Below, piece by piece: positions 52,796-61,668 of a stretch of DNA of 64,000 nt. The notes below the pieces were generated by a model. That model searched no databases and was not told where the DNA came from. It saw only the letters and a program-made list of their open reading frames with translations. A program made the translations under genes and the position numbers. Position 1 is the stretch's first letter. Each line of letters starts with the position of its first letter. Source of the stretch: Bacteroidota bacterium (lineage in GTDB: Bacteria; Bacteroidota; Bacteroidia; Flavobacteriales; Weeksellaceae); NCBI GenBank assembly GCA_023460855.1, contig JAEWOS010000018.1, positions 248,001 through 312,000 on the forward strand, written 5' to 3'.

Positions 52796-53332
52796 ATGCG
52801 AAAGATTCTGTACGCCTTTTTGATCGTTAGTTTAGCTTCCTGTGGCTCTGCAAAAAAAGCGGTGAAAAGACCGGATGCCAATACCAAAAATGTGAGCAGA
52901 GCCGAAGGTTTACGGGTTCTGGAATCGAATTTTAGCGGAAAGAATTCCGGTGAAGTAACTGAAATTCTGAAGGACGCGGAAAAATATCTGGGCGCTCCCT
53001 ACAAATATGCCGGAAATACGTCTGCCGGTTTCGACTGTTCCGGATTGGTGTGCAAAGTGTACGAAGAAAACGACATGAAACTTCCGCGACGCAGCAGCGA
53101 TCAGGCTCTGGAAGGAGAGGAAGTAAACATCAAAAATGCGAAGCCCGGCGATTTATTGTTTTTTTCAACATCGGGAACCGGTCGGGTTTCACATGTCGGA
53201 ATCGTTCATACAATTAGAGAAAACGGTGAAGTCACGTTTATTCACTCATCCACTTCCAAAGGAGTTATTTTTTCTTCACTGAACGAAAAGTACTGGAACA
53301 ACGCCTATCTTTTCGCACGGAGGGTTCTTTAA
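52796..53332 (+). CDS. NlpC/P60 (C40) family peptidoglycan peptidase, lipoprotein
   Basis: This 178-residue predicted lipoprotein (lipobox SLASC, Cys16) carries an NlpC/P60 domain. The catalytic Cys is C81 in FDCSGLVC, the His is in VSHVGIVH, and the third polar residue is probably the His in FIHSSTSKG. The family cleaves peptide stems in peptidoglycan, usually between D-Glu and the diamino acid. A PH-domain protein gene follows after eight bases. Confidence 0.93.
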   Translation: MRKILYAFLIVSLASCGSAKKAVKRPDANTKNVSRAEGLRVLESNFSGKNSGEVTEILKDAEKYLGAPYKYAGNTSAGFDCSGLVCKVYEENDMKLPRRSSDQALEGEEVNIKNAKPGDLLFFSTSGTGRVSHVGIVHTIRENGEVTFIHSSTSKGVIFSSLNEKYWNNAYLFARRVL

Positions 53333-53340
53333 ATAGGGTA

Positions 53341-53781
53341 GTGAAAAAGAAATACCGTACAAAAATCGGACTGGAAATCGTCGGCTTTCTGCTGCTGGTT
53401 TTCCTGTTTATGGGACTAATTGGAAAGGACTTTTGGGTTTATACATTAATTCCAATGGGAATTGTCACAGTCATATTTATTTTTGCTTTTAAAGGAATTT
53501 CCTATACAGTGACAGATAATTTGCTGATTGTACATGCGAGTCTGATGCCGGACACAAAAATCGAGATTTCGTCGATCAGAAAAATTGCAGAGACCAATAA
53601 TCCTTTAAGTTCTCCGGCAGGTTCCCTCGACCGTATTGAAATCTTTTATAATAAATTCGATTCCGTAATTACTTCCCCCGTTGAAACCGAAGATTTCATC
53701 AGCCGACTACAAAAAATCAATCCGGACATAGAAATCAAAAGAATGGAGAAGAAAACTATTTTCTCAAAACTTGCCGTTTGA
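53341..53781 (+). CDS. PH-domain (bacterial Pleckstrin-like) membrane protein
   Basis: This 146-residue protein starts at a GTG codon, eight bases after the NlpC/P60 gene. It has two membrane segments (about residues 8-28 and 31-50), then a small beta-rich domain (ISYTVTDNLLIVHASL, KIEISSIRKI) like the bacterial PH-like domains found in YyaB-type proteins. The function is unknown. The GTG start is supported by the KKKYRTKIG opening and the lack of another start before the membrane segment. Confidence 0.75.
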   Translation: MKKKYRTKIGLEIVGFLLLVFLFMGLIGKDFWVYTLIPMGIVTVIFIFAFKGISYTVTDNLLIVHASLMPDTKIEISSIRKIAETNNPLSSPAGSLDRIEIFYNKFDSVITSPVETEDFISRLQKINPDIEIKRMEKKTIFSKLAV

Positions 53782-53830
53782 TTTCGTGCAGGAACTTACT
53801 ATTCGTATTTTTGCTTAATTAAATATAGAC

Positions 53831-54646
53831 ATGAACGAACTTCAACAAACCATTGAAAAGATCTGGGATAACAGAGACCTGTTACAAAATGAAGAAAGTA
53901 AAACTGCCATTCGTAAAGTAGTGGCAAAACTCGATGCGGGGGAACTGCGCGTAGCTGAACCTGTAGAAAACGGATGGCAGGTAAATGAATGGGTGAAAAA
54001 AGCAGTGGTTATGTATTTCCCAATCCAGAAAATGGAAACTGTTGAAGTAGGTCCGTTCGAATTTCATGATAAAATTCCTTTAAAAACCGGATACGCAGAA
54101 AAAGGGGTGCGCGTTGTTCCTCACGCCATTGCAAGACACGGAAGTTTCGTTGCAGGCGGAGTAATTATGATGCCTTCTTACGTAAATATCGGCGCTTATG
54201 TCGACAGCGGAACCATGGTTGATACATGGGCAACTGTCGGAAGTTGCGCACAGATTGGCAAAAATGTACATTTAAGCGGTGGAGTAGGAATTGGCGGCGT
54301 TCTTGAACCTTTGCAGGCATCACCTGTAATTATTGAAGACGACTGTTTCGTTGGTTCCAGATGTATCGTTGTTGAAGGGGTTCATGTAGAAAAAGAAGCA
54401 GTGTTAGGAGCAAATGTTGTGTTGACGGCATCTACGAAAATTATCGATGTTACAGGAAGCGAGCCTGTAGAAATCAAAGGAAGAGTTCCTGCGCGGTCGG
54501 TGGTAATTCCGGGGAGTTATACCAAGAAATTTCCCGCCGGCGAATATCAGGTTCCGTGTGCGCTGATTATTGGTCAGCGAAAGGAAAGCACCGATAAAAA
54601 AACATCGCTGAACGACGCACTGCGCGACAATAATGTTGCGGTTTAA
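53831..54646 (+). CDS. dapD: 2,3,4,5-tetrahydropyridine-2,6-dicarboxylate N-succinyltransferase
   Basis: DapD adds a succinyl group to tetrahydrodipicolinate in the lysine/diaminopimelate pathway, which also feeds peptidoglycan. The 271-residue protein has the N-terminal helical part and the left-handed beta-helix made of hexapeptide repeats (GAYVDSGTMVDTWATVGSCA, then LSGGVGIGGVLEPLQASPV). Two glycosyltransferase genes follow in the same direction after 12 bases. Confidence 0.96.
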   Translation: MNELQQTIEKIWDNRDLLQNEESKTAIRKVVAKLDAGELRVAEPVENGWQVNEWVKKAVVMYFPIQKMETVEVGPFEFHDKIPLKTGYAEKGVRVVPHAIARHGSFVAGGVIMMPSYVNIGAYVDSGTMVDTWATVGSCAQIGKNVHLSGGVGIGGVLEPLQASPVIIEDDCFVGSRCIVVEGVHVEKEAVLGANVVLTASTKIIDVTGSEPVEIKGRVPARSVVIPGSYTKKFPAGEYQVPCALIIGQRKESTDKKTSLNDALRDNNVAV

Positions 54647-54658
54647 CTAACGCAGAAA

Positions 54659-55324
54659 TTGGCAATTCCGAAACAGATATTTCAAACGTTTAAAACCTCA
54701 AAGCTTCCTTTGCTTACGAGGCTTCACATCAGGTCCATACGCAGAAATAATCCGGAATATGACTACTATTTTTATGACGATCAGCAGATTGAAGATTTCT
54801 TCAGAACTGAATTCCCAAAAGAATATTTAGAAAGCTACCAAAGGCTGACGATCGGTGCTGCAAAGGCAGATTTCTTCCGGTATGCCATTCTCTATAAAAA
54901 AGGCGGTGTTTATCTCGATATCGACAGCGGCCTTAATAAACCTTTACGCAAAATTATCCGCGAAGATGATGCGGCACTTGTTTGCGATGAAATTCCGCCG
55001 ACTTACTATGTTCAGTGGGGTCTCGCTTATGAAGCCGGACATCCGTTTCTGAAGAGAACACTCGAAAAAATAATGGACCATATTGAGCACAATCCATATC
55101 CGCACAATGTCCATAAAACAACTGGACCCACGGTTTATACCGATGCTGTAAAAGAATGTCTTGCCGAAAATCCTGAAATTCCGCACCGTTTTACCGGACC
55201 GCATTACGACAACGGAATGAAATTCAAGTACAATCTGGGCAAGTTTTTTCTGTATAAAGACAAATCCGAGCACTGGAAAAGAAAGCAGGTTTCACAGAAC
55301 ATCATCAAACCTAAGGAAGAATGA
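54659..55324 (+). CDS. glycosyltransferase family 32-type (OCH1-like)
   Basis: This 221-residue sugar transferase has the GT32 pattern: IPKQIFQTFKT at the start, a RRNNPEYDYYFYDD segment, and the DXD metal site in GGVYLDIDSG. It starts with TTG at 54659, where the family N-terminus begins. It overlaps the next gene by four bases (ATGA), so the two transferases are probably made together. The acceptor may be a cell-surface glycan, but this is inference. Confidence 0.85.
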   Translation: MAIPKQIFQTFKTSKLPLLTRLHIRSIRRNNPEYDYYFYDDQQIEDFFRTEFPKEYLESYQRLTIGAAKADFFRYAILYKKGGVYLDIDSGLNKPLRKIIREDDAALVCDEIPPTYYVQWGLAYEAGHPFLKRTLEKIMDHIEHNPYPHNVHKTTGPTVYTDAVKECLAENPEIPHRFTGPHYDNGMKFKYNLGKFFLYKDKSEHWKRKQVSQNIIKPKEE

Positions 55325-56421
55325 AAATTGCTTTTGACGGCAAACGGTTTTTCCAGAATGCTTCCGGACTCGGAAATTATTCACGGGATCTGGTCCGGAT
55401 TCTTGCGCAGCATTTTCCCGAAAACGAAAACTTCCTTCTCAACAAAAAAGAAACGGAACGCGGCGCAGAAATTCTAAAATTCCCGAATGTTTCATATATA
55501 AGAACTTCCTCAGCGAAACTGGCGCGACAGATGAAAATGGGCAAAGAAGCTCAGGATCTTGGTGCCGGTATTTTCCACGGGCTTTCCGGTGAATTGCCTT
55601 TAAAATGGAATAAAAAACCGATCAAAAAAATTGTCACCATCCATGATTTGATTTTCGTGCGCTATCCACAGTATTACAGCTGGTTCGACAGGAAAATTCA
55701 CTTCTGGAAATTTAAAAAAGCAGCTGAAAATGCTGACCATATTATCGCTATTTCAGAGCAGACTAAAAAAGATATTGTTAAATTTCTGAAGGTCAACGCT
55801 AGTAAGATATCGGTTGTTTATCAGGGTTGTCATGAGGCTTTTAAAATTCAGGTTGAGGAAGAAGCCAAAAAAAAAATCAGAGAAAAACTTCATCTGCCTG
55901 AAAGCTTCATTCTGAATGTCGGAACGATTGAAAAACGTAAAAATTTACTGCAAATAATCCGCGCAGTTCAGGGCACAGAAATTCCGGTGGTTGCTGTCGG
56001 AAAGAAGACTTCCTATTTCCGCAGAATCGAAAAATTCATCCGCAAAAATAAGATGGAAAAGCAGGTTCTTTTTCTGGAAGGAATGACGATGAGTGAACTC
56101 GCCACAATTTACCAATTGGCCGATTTTCTGGTTTATCCAAGTGAATTCGAAGGCTTCGGAATCCCTGTAATTGAAGCGCTGTTTTCCGGAATTCCGGTGA
56201 TCACTTCTAATAAAAGTTCTCTTCCTGAAGCAGGTGGAAGCGGCGCATTGTACGTTGATCCGCACAATCCTGCTGATTTGAAGTCGAAGATTAATTTCCT
56301 TTGGAATAATGAAGCAGAAAGAAAACGCCTTGCAGCAAACGGTTTACAGTACGTGCAGAGATTCACCGATGCAGAAATCGCCAAAAATATAATGGCGGTT
56401 TATCAGAATGTACTGAAATAA
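55321..56421 (+). CDS. glycosyltransferase family 4
   Basis: This 366-residue GT-B glycosyltransferase starts MKIAFDGKRFFQNASGLGNY, the GT4 N-terminal loop. The C-terminal nucleotide-sugar site is LNVGTIEKRKNLLQII, with the EX7E motif within SEFEGFGIPVIEALFSG. It transfers a sugar from a nucleotide donor with retention of configuration. It overlaps the GT32 gene and is followed by about 160 bases before pheT. No export gene is adjacent, so the glycan is unknown. Confidence 0.92.
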   Translation: MKIAFDGKRFFQNASGLGNYSRDLVRILAQHFPENENFLLNKKETERGAEILKFPNVSYIRTSSAKLARQMKMGKEAQDLGAGIFHGLSGELPLKWNKKPIKKIVTIHDLIFVRYPQYYSWFDRKIHFWKFKKAAENADHIIAISEQTKKDIVKFLKVNASKISVVYQGCHEAFKIQVEEEAKKKIREKLHLPESFILNVGTIEKRKNLLQIIRAVQGTEIPVVAVGKKTSYFRRIEKFIRKNKMEKQVLFLEGMTMSELATIYQLADFLVYPSEFEGFGIPVIEALFSGIPVITSNKSSLPEAGGSGALYVDPHNPADLKSKINFLWNNEAERKRLAANGLQYVQRFTDAEIAKNIMAVYQNVLK

Positions 56422-56545
56422 TATTTCGGATTTTAAAAATTCGTTTGCCGGATTTGGTTTGAAATATAAATTGCAGTTTCCTCAAAAACCTGCATTTCCT
56501 GCACTTTTAATTCCCCTAAAAAAACACGATATTTGCCGGAAAAGC

Positions 56546-56567
56546 AATCCGCATTATCAGGCGGATT
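56546..56567 (+). promoter_or_regulatory. hairpin in the pheT 5' region
   Basis: AATCCGC (56546-56552) pairs perfectly with GCGGATT (56561-56567), loop of eight, ending 17 bases before the pheT ATG. A promoter-like GATATTTGCC lies just upstream. There is no T run, so it is not a terminator; it may stabilise the mRNA or affect translation. Confidence 0.4.
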
Positions 56568-56584
56568 CGAAATGTTGATACGGA

Positions 56585-58987
56585 ATGAAGATATCTGAAA
56601 ACTGGCTGAAAAAATACATCTCCACAGATCTTAAAACTGAAAAAATTGGCGAACTGCTCACCGACATCGGTCTCGAAGTTGAAGGGATCGAATCTTTTGA
56701 AAATATCCGCGGCGGTTTGCAGGGAATCGTGGTAGGGAAAGTTCTTACCTGCGAAAAACATCCGAATGCCGATAAACTTAAACTTACCACAGTTGATGTG
56801 GGCAACGGGAAAATTCTGAATATTGTCTGCGGTGCTCCAAATGTTGAAGCCGGACAAACTGTTCCGATTGCAACGGTAGGAACCAGAATCTACGGGAAAG
56901 AAGGCAGCAGTTTCGAAATCAAGGAAGCAAAAATCCGCGGCGAAAAATCCCAGGGAATGATTTGCGCGGAAGACGAACTCGGTTTGAGTGAAGATCACGG
57001 CGGAATCATGGTTCTCGATGAATCCAAATTCAAAGCCGGAGAAGATTTTGCGCAGTATTTTGATATCATTCAGGATCAGGTTTTTGAAATTGGCCTTACA
57101 CCGAACAGAACTGATGCCATGTCGCATTACGGTGTTGCGCGCGATCTGAATGCGGTGCTGATTTCCAATACCATGAAATCGGAATTCAGCAAAGTAACTT
57201 CTGAGAAACTGGAATTTACAGGAAATAATAAATTTTCCATCGAGATTGAAGACTCGGAACTTTGCCCGCGTTACATCGGAGCAGAAATCAAAGGGGTAAA
57301 AGTTGGACCTTCGCCTTCATGGCTGCAGCACAGTCTGGAAGCGATCGGACTTGCGCCCGTTAACAATATTGTAGATATTACAAGTTATATTCTGCACGGA
57401 CTTGGACAACCGCTTCATGCTTTTGATGCTGATAAAATTGCCGGAAAAAAAGTGATTGTCGAAACTTCAGCTCCCGGAACAAAATTCACCACGCTGGACA
57501 GTGTAGAACGCACGCTAACCGGTTCCGAACTGATTATTAAAGACGGAAATCATACGCCATTGTGTATGGCCGGTGTTTTTGGCGGTTTCGAAAGCGGCGT
57601 TTCTTCCGAAACTACAAATATTTTTCTCGAAAGCGCCTATTTTAATCCTGTCGTAATCCGCAAAGCAGCGAAAGCGCACGGACTGAGTACAGATGCATCG
57701 TTCCGTTTTGAAAGGGGAGTAGATCCGAATAATGCGAGAACAGCAATCACCCATGCAATAAAAATGATTCTCGAAATTGCCGGCGGAACACTGAACGGCG
57801 GACTTCTCGAACATTATCCAAATAAAATTGAAGACCATTACATCATTCTCCGGTTTTCCAAAATAGAACAGGTTTTCGGTTCAAAAATTCACCGCGAAAA
57901 AGTGAAGGAAATCCTAAAATCTCTGGAAATAACGGTGCTGAATGAAATTCCGAACGGTCTGGAAATCTCGGTTCCTGCTTATCGTGCCGATGTTACCCGT
58001 GAAATCGACGTGATTGAAGAAATTCTGAGAATTTATGGTTACAACAAGATCGATACTCCGAAGAAATTTTCTTTTTCACATGTAAAACTTATGTCTGACG
58101 AAGGACAGGAAGCGCTCGAAAATTCCTGGGCACAGACACTTCAGAGCCAGGGTTTTGCGGAAGTTATGAATAATTCCCTGACGCAGGTAAAGGATGAAAC
58201 GGACGCGGTAAAACTTCTGAATCCGCTCAGCAACGATCTGGCTTTTATGCGTAAATCGCTTCTGGAAGGGCTTTTACAGAATGCGGCGTATAATATCAAC
58301 AGAAAAACGTCCGATCTTCGAATTTTTGAATTTGGAAAAATTTACTTTAAAAAAGATCAGTACGAAGAAAGAAAACAGCTGGCACTGCTCACTTCGGGAA
58401 GAGACCTGTCTGAAAACTGGCTGATGCCGAAATCTGTTTCCAGTTTTTATAATCTGAAAGGATATCTCTACACGCTGCTGAAAAGACTGAATATCAGTTT
58501 TGAAGAAAAGCCGCTTGAAGACGCGCGGTTTTCTGATGCGCTGGAAATCACTTCCAATGGCGAAACAATTGCCCGCATCGGAAAAGTTCATGCTGATTTA
58601 CTTAAAGACGCAGATGTTGATCAGGAATGTTTTTATGCGGAAATAGAACTTGAAAAAGCGCAAAAAGTTCGCAAAACAGGCAATTTCAAATTTGCAGATA
58701 TTCCGAAATTCAACAGAATTCGCAGGGATATTGCACTTCTTCTTGACAGCGACGTTCGTTTCGGCGAACTGTATTCAGCTGTGAATAAAGCGAAAGTAAA
58801 ACACCTGCAGCGCGTGAACCTGTTCGATGTGTATGAAGGTAAAAACCTTGCCGAAGGAAAGAAATCGTATGCGCTGAGTTTTGAGCTTCTGGACCGTGAG
58901 AAAACCTTAGAAGAAAAAGAAATATCCGAAACCATGAATACGCTGATCAGTCTTTTCGAAAAAGATTTTGGCGCGCAACTCCGATAA
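56585..58987 (+). CDS. pheT: phenylalanine--tRNA ligase beta subunit
   Basis: PheT forms an alpha2-beta2 enzyme with PheS and edits Tyr mis-charged to tRNA-Phe. The 800-residue protein has the expected domain order: an N-terminal tRNA-binding domain (about 42-150, KHPNADKLKLTTVD), the B3/B4 editing domain, B5, the catalytic-like core, and a C-terminal FDX-ACB domain (FNRIRRDIALLLDSDV). The pheS gene is not adjacent, which is usual in Bacteroidetes. Confidence 0.96.
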   Translation: MKISENWLKKYISTDLKTEKIGELLTDIGLEVEGIESFENIRGGLQGIVVGKVLTCEKHPNADKLKLTTVDVGNGKILNIVCGAPNVEAGQTVPIATVGTRIYGKEGSSFEIKEAKIRGEKSQGMICAEDELGLSEDHGGIMVLDESKFKAGEDFAQYFDIIQDQVFEIGLTPNRTDAMSHYGVARDLNAVLISNTMKSEFSKVTSEKLEFTGNNKFSIEIEDSELCPRYIGAEIKGVKVGPSPSWLQHSLEAIGLAPVNNIVDITSYILHGLGQPLHAFDADKIAGKKVIVETSAPGTKFTTLDSVERTLTGSELIIKDGNHTPLCMAGVFGGFESGVSSETTNIFLESAYFNPVVIRKAAKAHGLSTDASFRFERGVDPNNARTAITHAIKMILEIAGGTLNGGLLEHYPNKIEDHYIILRFSKIEQVFGSKIHREKVKEILKSLEITVLNEIPNGLEISVPAYRADVTREIDVIEEILRIYGYNKIDTPKKFSFSHVKLMSDEGQEALENSWAQTLQSQGFAEVMNNSLTQVKDETDAVKLLNPLSNDLAFMRKSLLEGLLQNAAYNINRKTSDLRIFEFGKIYFKKDQYEERKQLALLTSGRDLSENWLMPKSVSSFYNLKGYLYTLLKRLNISFEEKPLEDARFSDALEITSNGETIARIGKVHADLLKDADVDQECFYAEIELEKAQKVRKTGNFKFADIPKFNRIRRDIALLLDSDVRFGELYSAVNKAKVKHLQRVNLFDVYEGKNLAEGKKSYALSFELLDREKTLEEKEISETMNTLISLFEKDFGAQLR

Positions 58988-59031
58988 AATATTCCGGCGG
59001 ATTTTCCGTTAAAATGAATTAGTATCTTATT

Positions 59032-59436
59032 ATGAAGAAATATCTGACAGCTTTTGCTGTTTCTATAATTGCCTTATCCTGTACTACCACTTCGGGAATT
59101 CCCACGAAAATCGCAAATCAGCCTGTTCTTACGGGAACTGAGTGGAAACTTGCAGATCAGGTGAAAGGATCTGTTCCGACAATTGTTTTCGAAGATCAAA
59201 AAATTAGAGGAAATGCCGGATGCAACAGGTATTTCGGAAATGTATCGCTTGATCCTGCAACCGGAGGATTTTCTGCGGCAAACCTCGGTGCTACAAAAAT
59301 GGCATGTCAGGATATGGAGACCGAAACCAATTTTCTGAATATGCTTCCGAAAGCCAATAAATACAGGGTTTCCGGAAATACCCTTGAACTTTTCGACAAT
59401 CAGCTGCTATTGCTGAAATTTCAGAAGACAAAATAA
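59032..59436 (+). CDS. META domain (HslJ-like) lipoprotein
   Basis: This 134-residue protein is a predicted lipoprotein (IIALSC, Cys17) with a META/HslJ domain: TGTEWKLADQ, then RGNAGCNRYFGN and GATKMACQDMETE, with the family's two Cys. HslJ in E. coli is heat-inducible and linked to novobiocin resistance; the function here is unknown. The gene has no evident partner. Confidence 0.88.
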   Translation: MKKYLTAFAVSIIALSCTTTSGIPTKIANQPVLTGTEWKLADQVKGSVPTIVFEDQKIRGNAGCNRYFGNVSLDPATGGFSAANLGATKMACQDMETETNFLNMLPKANKYRVSGNTLELFDNQLLLLKFQKTK

Positions 59437-59487
59437 TTAATTAATTGCCTGGATTTTTGATCCGATATTGATCAGTAGTGAATGCGG

Positions 59488-59937
59488 TCAGTATTGATAG
59501 ACAAAATTCTGACCGGTATTAACGAGTTTAATCTGCACGGAATTCTGGCCGTTGATCTGCATTGTCTGCAAACCGAATAATTTTTCTTTCTGAAAAACCG
59601 CCAGACATACTTCGCTGTTTTCCAGTACAAATTTTACATGACGCGTTGCTGGTGAAGTGGTGTGGTCAATAATTCCGTCGGTTACCAGTTTGGGTATCCA
59701 GGAATTTCCGTCACAGCCGCTCGCCGAAAATTTTACGGTGAAGCAATTGTTGTTGATCTTCGCTTCCTGAATATTTGCAGAAACAAAAGATGCAGCATTA
59801 TAATATGCTGCATCTTCTATTATATTTTGTGGGCAAACTGTCTGCTGAACCGGCAATTCTGCAAGATGATCAGATGTGCATCCGGTCAACACTAATGCAA
59901 AAAACGCACAATACAGTCCGCTCCTGTGGAGATTCAT
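59488..59937 (-). CDS. predicted lipoprotein of unknown function
   Basis: This 149-residue protein starts at the ATG at 59937, giving the signal sequence MNLHRSGLYCAFFALVLTGC with lipobox Cys20. A longer open frame to 60093 overlaps the acidic gene in another phase and is rejected. Three or four further Cys (in QTVCPQN, NNCFTV, SGCDGN, EVCLAV) may form disulfides in the periplasm. The start lies one base after the stop of the acidic gene, so the two are probably co-translated. I recognise no domain. Confidence 0.75.
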   Translation of the reverse strand: MNLHRSGLYCAFFALVLTGCTSDHLAELPVQQTVCPQNIIEDAAYYNAASFVSANIQEAKINNNCFTVKFSASGCDGNSWIPKLVTDGIIDHTTSPATRHVKFVLENSEVCLAVFQKEKLFGLQTMQINGQNSVQIKLVNTGQNFVYQY

Positions 59938-59938
59938 C

Positions 59939-60184
59939 TTATTCCACTGTTTCGTCTTCTTCGTCGTATCTCGCCAGTTCTTCGTCACACCATTTGAAAG
60001 CCTGTTCCACAACTTTTGTTGCTTCGTCAGCCATGGTTTCTTCATCGTCGCCTTCCAGATCATCAAGCCATTCCACTTCCTCTTCTTCCACATTCAGAAT
60101 AAAACGCGGATATTCGGTGTGTACTACAAAAAGATCTTCAGGCATTTCTGTATTGTCTGCCAATAAAAACTTCGGTAATTTCAT
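59939..60184 (-). CDS. small, very acidic protein of unknown function
   Basis: This 81-residue protein has 29 Asp/Glu and only six Lys/Arg. Its start, MKLPKFLLADN, follows a possible 10-codon extension to 60214 that I consider less likely. The N-terminal half is ordered-looking (MPEDLFVVHTEYPRFILNV); the second half is almost all acidic with a short helical segment (ATKVVEQAFKWCDEEL). I believe close relatives occur in other Flavobacteriia, but I recognise no domain. A lipoprotein gene begins one base after its stop. Confidence 0.75.
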   Translation of the reverse strand: MKLPKFLLADNTEMPEDLFVVHTEYPRFILNVEEEEVEWLDDLEGDDEETMADEATKVVEQAFKWCDEELARYDEEDETVE

Positions 60185-60291
60185 TTTTGTTGTTATTTTT
60201 TTAATTGTACTCAAAGATAAAAAAATAATCAGTGTTATGAATTGCAGAACTGTTAAATAAATTCTAAAAAATTCAGATATTCTGCAGAATT

Positions 60292-61611
60292 TTATTTCTG
60301 ATATTCGTTGGTCTGAACTTTCAGCCGTTGCAACACTTTATGTTCCGTCAGACAGTTTGTTTTCAGCGAATCCTTCGGATTAAAAGTGACTTCCAGCAAT
60401 GGATTCACTGTACTTGCAAGTTCCGCGGTCTGTATTTCGTAAGATTCCTGATCCTTAATGTAGAACAGCACCGGTTTTTCCAGCAGTTGCTCGGTGATCA
60501 AATAATCCTTCATTTCCTGTCTGTTTTCAAGATAATCGGCTTTGGTCATCCAGGTAAACGCAAAACCTGTAAGAAGACTCAGCAATGAAACCCCATAAGT
60601 GAATTTTCCGAAAACACTGAACAATTTCCTGAAATACACCAGCCATACTGAAAGGATAAACGGTGCGAGAAGGCGATAATCAAGCGGATTCACCGCATAG
60701 ACATACTGAATGAAATAGGAGCACAGAATTCCTGTAATTCCGGTAAAAATGAAGAACTGCTCGCTTTCGGACAGATGTGAACGGCTCAATAACAAAATGA
60801 TCAAAACTACATTCAGAAATCCGATTCCGTAGATTCCATAGTTTATTATTCCGCCTGCAGGATCTGCAATATGAATAAACGGATTGAATGAGGTAAAAAT
60901 TCCCTGGAAAAATTCCGGAAGCAGTTTGGAAGTTGGGTAAACCCCGAATTCCAGGAACGTCTGCACGTAATCCGGATTGTAATAATCAATAAAAAGAAAT
61001 TTGTAAGCGATCACAAAAAGTCCTGACAGCACTGCCGAAACCATAAAAGTCTTTCCGTAGTTTTTTCTGAATTTCCAAAGCCCGAACAGAAAACATGCAC
61101 CAATAAAAAAAAGTGCGCTGTAGCGGATATTGTATAGAATAATCAGCGATAAGGTCAAGAATAAAACAGTCTGTATTTTCGGATAAGCCTGAAGAATTAC
61201 ATTTCTTGCTACATACAGAAATACGAAAACAGCGGGCAGAATCAGGGCTTCGCTCATCGTATACGAAAAGATGGAGACGAAACTGAAAAGTGCGGCAGTT
61301 ACAACCGTTTCCCGCAGGTAAAATTTCTTTTTCCACGCAAAGAGCAGAATGAAAATAAGCGCTGCAATTCCGACCGCTTTGCTCGCCCAGAATTCATGCA
61401 TGCCGAACCATGAAAAAAATTTAATTGCGGCAGGATATCCAAGCGGAGTCGTTGTGTTATCGATTTCCGGAAGCACTTTTGCAAAGCGCAGAAACCTTAT
61501 TGAATCCGGGTTTACTCGCCCTTTTTCATTAAGTAGGAAACGCAGCACGACCATGATCAGCGCGAGAACGCCGATTATGATCTGAATTGTTTTTTCCTGC
61601 CTTCTTTTCAT
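60292..61611 (-). CDS. multi-pass membrane protein, possibly a GT-C-type glycosyltransferase
   Basis: This 439-residue protein has 10-12 hydrophobic segments and ends in a short periplasmic tail. The start is the ATG at 61611 (MKRRQEKTIQII); the frame extends 12 codons further but those codons form the terminator of the upstream gene. The first loop after TM1 holds NPDSIRFLRFA with an Asp, as in the first loop of GT-C sugar transferases, and the general layout is like ArnT/PMT relatives. This similarity is architectural only, so the function is tentative. Confidence 0.65.
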   Translation of the reverse strand: MKRRQEKTIQIIIGVLALIMVVLRFLLNEKGRVNPDSIRFLRFAKVLPEIDNTTTPLGYPAAIKFFSWFGMHEFWASKAVGIAALIFILLFAWKKKFYLRETVVTAALFSFVSIFSYTMSEALILPAVFVFLYVARNVILQAYPKIQTVLFLTLSLIILYNIRYSALFFIGACFLFGLWKFRKNYGKTFMVSAVLSGLFVIAYKFLFIDYYNPDYVQTFLEFGVYPTSKLLPEFFQGIFTSFNPFIHIADPAGGIINYGIYGIGFLNVVLIILLLSRSHLSESEQFFIFTGITGILCSYFIQYVYAVNPLDYRLLAPFILSVWLVYFRKLFSVFGKFTYGVSLLSLLTGFAFTWMTKADYLENRQEMKDYLITEQLLEKPVLFYIKDQESYEIQTAELASTVNPLLEVTFNPKDSLKTNCLTEHKVLQRLKVQTNEYQK

Positions 61612-61614
61612 CAA

Positions 61615-61644
61615 ATAAAAACCTCCAGAATTTGTTTCTGAAGG
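61615..61644 (-). terminator. terminator of the 3-hydroxybutyryl-CoA dehydrogenase gene
   Basis: Minus-strand CCTTCAGAA pairs with TTCTGGAGG (one mismatch) and is followed by a U tract. It ends only four bases before the next start codon at 61611. Confidence 0.7.
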
Positions 61645-61668
61645 CATTTTTATAACTGATTTCAGTAC

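Noticed and set aside
59775..60260. 161-codon Ser-rich plus-strand frame
   Set aside because: The Ser runs are the complement of the Glu/Asp codons of the acidic gene; low complexity and no start context.
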